A DNA stretch of 64,000 nt from Saccharopolyspora dendranthemae (GTDB lineage Bacteria > Actinomycetota > Actinomycetes > Mycobacteriales > Pseudonocardiaceae). Both the position numbers and the translations under genes were made by a program. The stretch is from positions 62,001 to 126,000 of the forward strand of contig NZ_VIWX01000004.1 in assembly GCF_007829955.1 (NCBI RefSeq). Direction: 5' to 3'. A model generated the notes under the pieces. The model did no database searches. It was not told the origin of the DNA and saw nothing but the letters and a program-made list of their open reading frames with translations. The first letter of the stretch is position 1. Every line of letters begins with the position of its first letter. Shown one piece after another: positions 60,945 through 64,000 of this stretch.

Positions 60945-61653
60945 TCACGGCGGCGAGAACAGGACAGCAACCGAGGCCGCACCGTCGAGGAGCTCATCCG
61001 ACGGCCGACCTAGTATCGGCTCGGTCTCGGCAATGGCGAGTGTGGAGCCTTTCGTGTCGGAGTCGTAGTGCCGACCGGTGAAACGGAAGCCACCGAACCC
61101 CAGGAGCTGGCTATCGATGGGGACCACGTCGCCCGTCCCGTACTCGTCCTCCACTCGTTGCAACCCCGCCACGTCAGACCGCGACCGCATGCTCACTCAC
61201 ATCAAGTACACGACGAGCACGTTGCCCTCGGTATCAGCGACCGGGATCAACCGCTGCTTCAGCCCCTTGCACGGATGCCGCAGGAAGTACCGCTGCACCT
61301 CACCAAAAGACTGCACAGCGCAATTGAGATCGCGCCGGTGAGAAATACTGATCACCAAGATCCGTGATCGTGTCGATGTGATCGGCCATCTTGTCCTCGA
61401 ACACGTCGTCGAAGACTGCGCCGAATTTCTTCTCCTCGTTGGCGACGGCCGCCGCACCTTCTCGTCATCGACAGCCCCCTGGAACGGCCGGGCCACGGGC
61501 TCGGTGACCCCTTTCCGGGCCGTGCGAGGGCGGGGTGCCCTCGACGCGGTTTCCCGTGGTGTCGGTGAAGGCGATGACCGGAGCCCCTCTGGGCGGAGCC
61601 ACCGGAGGCGAGAGGTTCTGCGAACAGCGTCGATCAGCAGCGCGGGTGGGCAC
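60945..61653 (-). pseudogene. Decayed gene for an unknown actinobacterial protein
   Basis: Protein-like segments of one product lie in order but in different frames. Fragment 1 (61653 onward) has NLSPPVAPPRGAPVIAFTDT. A second frame has GVTEPVARPFQGAVDDEK. A third has VANEEKKFGAVFDDVFEDKM and ADHIDTITDLG (around 61445-61340). The last stretch returns to the second frame with FGEVQRYFLRHPCKGLKQRL and is cut by TGA at 61197-61199, followed in the same frame by RVEDEYGTGDVVPIDSQLLG to a stop at 60945. Two or more frameshifts and one nonsense codon (probably TGG to TGA) inactivate it. The function is unknown and the N-terminus is missing. Confidence 0.7.
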
Positions 61654-61707
61654 GGAGGTCTCCTCTTCGCGGTCGAAGTGGAAGGCACATTACCGAGCAA
61701 CACGGTC

Positions 61708-61720
61708 CCGAAATTTTCGG
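61708..61720. promoter_or_regulatory. Palindrome CCGAAATTTTCGG, possible xylan-type operator
   Basis: CCGAAATTTTCGG resembles the GAAA-N-TTTC palindromes found before xylanase genes of actinomycetes. It sits about 400 bases upstream of a glycosidase remnant and may be the orphaned operator of that lost gene. The DNA around it is unusually AT-rich. Confidence 0.3.
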
Positions 61721-62105
61721 AACTATCTATGACCTTTCAGGATAATAGCGCACGAAACTGATCCTGAGTCAACAGGATTGAACTAGCGACGAGTGCGAAC
61801 TCGGTCGATCTGCAGAAGAAAGTTTCGGGCGATCCGAGTCGATCACTGCAGTTCCGGCGATGAGAGATCCGAATACGCATCCATGCGACGGAATTCGGGT
61901 CATGAGCCGTTGACAACGGGACATGGAGCCGTAACATGCGAAACCAACACGGCCCGAACACTGTCCGACCAGGCGAACGTCCCGTTCAGGACGTCGCTGT
62001 GCGCGGTATCCCCTTGTCAGCAGGCTCTTCCTTGCTTCACCGGGATGGTGTTCTCATGTTCTGGCCCAGTCATTCCTACAGCCGCCGGAGAGCTCTGACC
62101 GCGCT
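61721..62105. other. Non-coding or decayed stretch
   Basis: 385 bases with no frame of protein-like sequence and a lower GC level than the neighbours. A frame from 61936 (MRNQHGP...) is short and lacks a ribosome site. It may be remains of the upstream part of the glycosidase gene whose end survives at 62106. Confidence 0.4.
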
Positions 62106-62204
62106 GCGGATCTTGCCACCGCGGCGATGAACGCCGACTGGCAGTTCTTCATGGGCTACCGGTTCGGCATCTTCAACTACGCCACGAGACAGCTCGAGCC
62201 GTAA
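62106..62204 (+). pseudogene. Remnant of a GH43-like xylosidase C-terminus
   Basis: The frame ADLATAAMNADWQFFMGYRF then GIFNYATRQLEP and a stop codon reads like the end of a beta-xylosidase C-terminal beta domain, in which GYRFALFNYAT-like sequence is common. Nothing recognisable lies in frame before it. Placed directly upstream of a xylanase gene, it is probably what is left of a deleted xylosidase. Confidence 0.4.
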
Positions 62205-62342
62205 CGAACCGGCGCGACAGGTGCGTTGGCTCCGCGTTCCGCAGACCCGATGTCCGCGCGGTGCTGCGGCACGTCCGGAAACATCTCCGCGCCAGGTGTT
62301 TCGCCGCAAGTAGCCGTGTTGGCGGCGTTTTCGCGTTACGAA

Positions 62343-62354
62343 GAAAGAGATTTC
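62343..62354. promoter_or_regulatory. Candidate operator of the xylanase gene
   Basis: GAAAGAGATTTC is a GAAA-N4-TTTC palindrome 24 bases before the GTG of the GH10 gene, in the position expected for a LacI- or ROK-type repressor site. Confidence 0.35.
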
Positions 62355-62378
62355 CGTGTGAAACAAGAAGGAGTTCTC

Positions 62379-63416
62379 GTGAAGAACAGTTCGAGCGTTC
62401 GGCCCCGAAGTCGGACGGCGTTGGCGCTGTTGACCTCCGGTGTTCTCGCCGCCAGCGGCGTCGCACTCCTCACCGGTACTGCCCACGCCGCTGAGACGCT
62501 GGGTGATTCGGCTGCCCAGAGCGGGCGGTACTTCGGCACCGCGATCGAACCCGGCTATTTCGGCGAGCAGCCCTACGTCAACACGCTGAACCAGGAGTTC
62601 AACAGCGTCGTCGCCGAGAACAACATGAAGTGGGAGACCACCGAGCCCGCTCAGGGCCAGTTCGACTTCAGCGGCGGTGACCAGGTCGTCGGCCACGCCG
62701 AGAACCAGGGCATGCAGGTGCGCGGTCACACCCTGGTGTGGCACTCGCAGCTGGCGCAGTGGGCCCAACAACTCACCGGGGACGCGCTCAACCAGGCGAT
62801 GGTCGACCACATCAACGGGGTCGCCGGCCATTACCAGGGCCAGATCGCTTCCTGGGACGTGGTGAACGAGGCGTTCGACGAGGACGGCACCCGCCGCGAC
62901 GACTCCCACTTCCAGCAGCAGCTCGGGGACGGCTACATCGAAGAGGCGTTTCGCACTGCCGAGGCCGCCGATCCGAACGCCCAGCTCTGCTACAACGACT
63001 ACAACACCGACGGAATCAACGCGAAGAGCAACGGCGTCTACGACATGGTCGCCGACTTCAAGGCTCGCGGGGTACCGATCGACTGCGTCGGATTCCAGAC
63101 CCACCTCAGCACCGATACCGACCTGAGCACCTACCAGCAGAACCTCCAACGCTTCGCCGACCTCGGCGTCGACGTGCACATCACCGAGCTCGACGTCGGT
63201 GGCTCGGGGACCGCGCAGGCCGATGTGTACCGCGCGGTCACCGAATCCTGCTTGGCAGTGGCGCGGTGCAAGGGCATCACCGTCTGGGGCATCACCGATG
63301 CGTACTCCTGGCGCGCTGAGGAAACCCCGCTGCTCTACGACGGGAACTACCAGAAGAAGGAGGCGTACGGCGCGGTGCTCGATGCGCTGAACAGCGCGAG
63401 CACGTCCAGCAGGTAG
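62379..63416 (+). CDS. Secreted GH10 endo-1,4-beta-xylanase
   Basis: 345 residues. Residues 1-37 are a signal peptide (ALALLTSGVLAASGVALLTG, cleavage after AHA). The rest is a GH10 TIM barrel: NSVVAENNMKWETTEP, VRGHTLVWHSQ, acid/base Glu164 in WDVVNEAF, GFQTHLS, and nucleophile Glu270 in VHITELDVGG. It cleaves xylan chains outside the cell. No carbohydrate-binding module follows, so this is the catalytic domain alone. AAGGAG lies five bases before the GTG at 62379. It is followed by an arabinofuranosidase gene that would remove side chains from the same polymer. Confidence 0.95.
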   Translation: MKNSSSVRPRSRTALALLTSGVLAASGVALLTGTAHAAETLGDSAAQSGRYFGTAIEPGYFGEQPYVNTLNQEFNSVVAENNMKWETTEPAQGQFDFSGGDQVVGHAENQGMQVRGHTLVWHSQLAQWAQQLTGDALNQAMVDHINGVAGHYQGQIASWDVVNEAFDEDGTRRDDSHFQQQLGDGYIEEAFRTAEAADPNAQLCYNDYNTDGINAKSNGVYDMVADFKARGVPIDCVGFQTHLSTDTDLSTYQQNLQRFADLGVDVHITELDVGGSGTAQADVYRAVTESCLAVARCKGITVWGITDAYSWRAEETPLLYDGNYQKKEAYGAVLDALNSASTSSR

Positions 63417-63452
63417 ACCTACGATTCTTTCGCACCAACGGTTTTCGGTTTC

Positions 63453-63484
63453 GGGCCACCGGCGGCGAGTGCTGCCGGTGGCCC
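63453..63484 (+). terminator. Hairpin between the xylanase and arabinofuranosidase genes
   Basis: GGGCCACCGGC (63453-63463) pairs with GCCGGTGGCCC (63474-63484), an 11-bp stem. It may end or attenuate the xylanase transcript. Confidence 0.65.
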
Positions 63485-63512
63485 TCCAGCCGAATCACGA
63501 GGGAGTATTGTC

Positions 63513-64000
63513 ATGCCTGTTCATCGTCACCGCTCGCGCCCCGTCGTCGTGGCGACCGTCGCCGCGCTGGGTTCGGTGCTGCTCGTCGGTCCAGCCTCAG
63601 CGGCGCCCGGTGCCGACGCCACGCCGCTGCCCAGCAGTTTCGAGTGGTCCTCCACCGGGCCTGTGATCTCGCCGGCGGAGAACCTCAACTCCGCCTCCGC
63701 CAAGGACCCGTCCGTCGTCCAGGATGAGGACGGCACCTGGCACGTCTTCTTCACCAGGGTCGAGAACGGCGACTGGGGTCTGGCCCACACCAGCTTCACC
63801 GACTGGTCCCAGGCCCCCACCGCACCGCAGGTCGATCTGGAAACCGCGTCGACCATCGGCACCGGCTACCGCGCGGCACCCCACGCCTTCTACTTCGAAC
63901 CCACCGGGGAGTGGTACCTCGTCTACCAGACCGGTTTGCCGTCGTACTCGACCACCAGGACCCCCGACGACCCGACCAGCTGGTCGGCGCCCAAGAACTT
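63513..64000 (+). CDS. Secreted GH62 alpha-L-arabinofuranosidase, partial
   Basis: First 162 residues; the gene continues past the right edge. A signal peptide (VVVATVAALGSVLLVGPASA, residues 11-30) precedes LPSSFEWSSTGPVISPAENL and KDPSVVQDEDGTWHVFFTRV, with the catalytic Asp expected in KDPS, then RAAPHAFYFEPTGEWYLVYQ. This is the five-bladed GH62 fold that removes arabinose from arabinoxylan. GGGAG precedes the ATG by about eight bases. It works with the xylanase just upstream. Confidence 0.9.
   Translation, partial: MPVHRHRSRPVVVATVAALGSVLLVGPASAAPGADATPLPSSFEWSSTGPVISPAENLNSASAKDPSVVQDEDGTWHVFFTRVENGDWGLAHTSFTDWSQAPTAPQVDLETASTIGTGYRAAPHAFYFEPTGEWYLVYQTGLPSYSTTRTPDDPTSWSAPKN

Noticed and set aside
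61197..61703. A 168-codon intact gene
   Set aside because: Only its last 45 residues look like protein; the rest is an out-of-frame reading of neighbouring fragments, so the region is annotated as a pseudogene.

Overview
The window is 64 kb of visibly GC-rich chromosomal DNA from an actinomycete. GTG and TTG starts are common, genes in operons often overlap by ATGA or GTGA, and many promoters appear leaderless. A conservon (36-40 kb), a PdtaR/polA/rpsA/coaE-grpB/uvrB core block as in mycobacteria, and large acyl-CoA dehydrogenase operons suggest Pseudonocardiales, possibly Saccharopolyspora. That placement is inference, not a database result.

Region by region. 0-1.7 kb: the start of a secreted S37 peptidase (cut by the left edge) and a DivIVA-like coiled-coil protein. 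2-7.8 kb: a choline/glycine-betaine module with a divergent TetR regulator, betaine aldehyde dehydrogenase, APC permease and GMC choline dehydrogenase. 8-9.8 kb: an XRE-cupin repressor divergent from a BenE-type transporter. 9.9-10.5 kb: a secreted protein of unknown role. 10.8-17.4 kb: a seven-gene operon HAD, APH kinase, acyl-CoA dehydrogenase, SDR, two more acyl-CoA dehydrogenases and a MaoC hydratase. 17.4-19 kb: an AbgT transporter. 19.2-23.1 kb (minus strand): acyl-CoA ligase, two SDRs and a TetR regulator. The ligase operon and the 10.8 kb operon carry the same palindromic operator, so they probably form one regulon. HAD, APH and acyl-CoA dehydrogenase stand in the domain order of the ACAD10 fusion, which points to 4-hydroxyacyl-CoA breakdown.

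23.4-24.6 kb: an antitoxin/RES-toxin pair. 24.7-25.9 kb: terC behind a yybP-ykoY (Mn2+) riboswitch. 26.2-29.9 kb: an alpha/beta hydrolase fused to an ABC ATPase, with its permease. 30-35.9 kb: a LysR regulator and a five-gene operon (type III CoA-transferase, crotonase, acetoacetate-decarboxylase-like protein, hydroxyacyl-CoA dehydrogenase, acyl-CoA dehydrogenase). 36.2-39.9 kb: a conservon followed by a GAF protein. 40-41.6 kb: a long acyl-CoA dehydrogenase, then about 0.7 kb with no convincing gene. 42.3-58.3 kb: the uvrB, coaE-grpB, rpsA, polA, pdtaR block, with DUF402-like proteins and a five-gene insert (methyltransferase, GNAT, degenerate ABC ATPase, YhgE/Pip protein, VOC protein).

58.4-64 kb: an amino-acid permease, a tRNA with anticodon CAA, a RelE/ParE-type toxin-antitoxin pair, a decayed pseudogene, a glycosidase remnant, and a xylan-degradation locus with a GH10 xylanase and the start of a GH62 arabinofuranosidase that runs off the right edge.

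The points most worth following up are the shared operator joining a split ACAD10-like pathway to its ligase, a pair of related 70-bp palindromic elements at 19.1 and 47.2 kb, the Mn2+ riboswitch, the hydrolase-ABC fusion, and the decaying DNA beside the tRNA gene.
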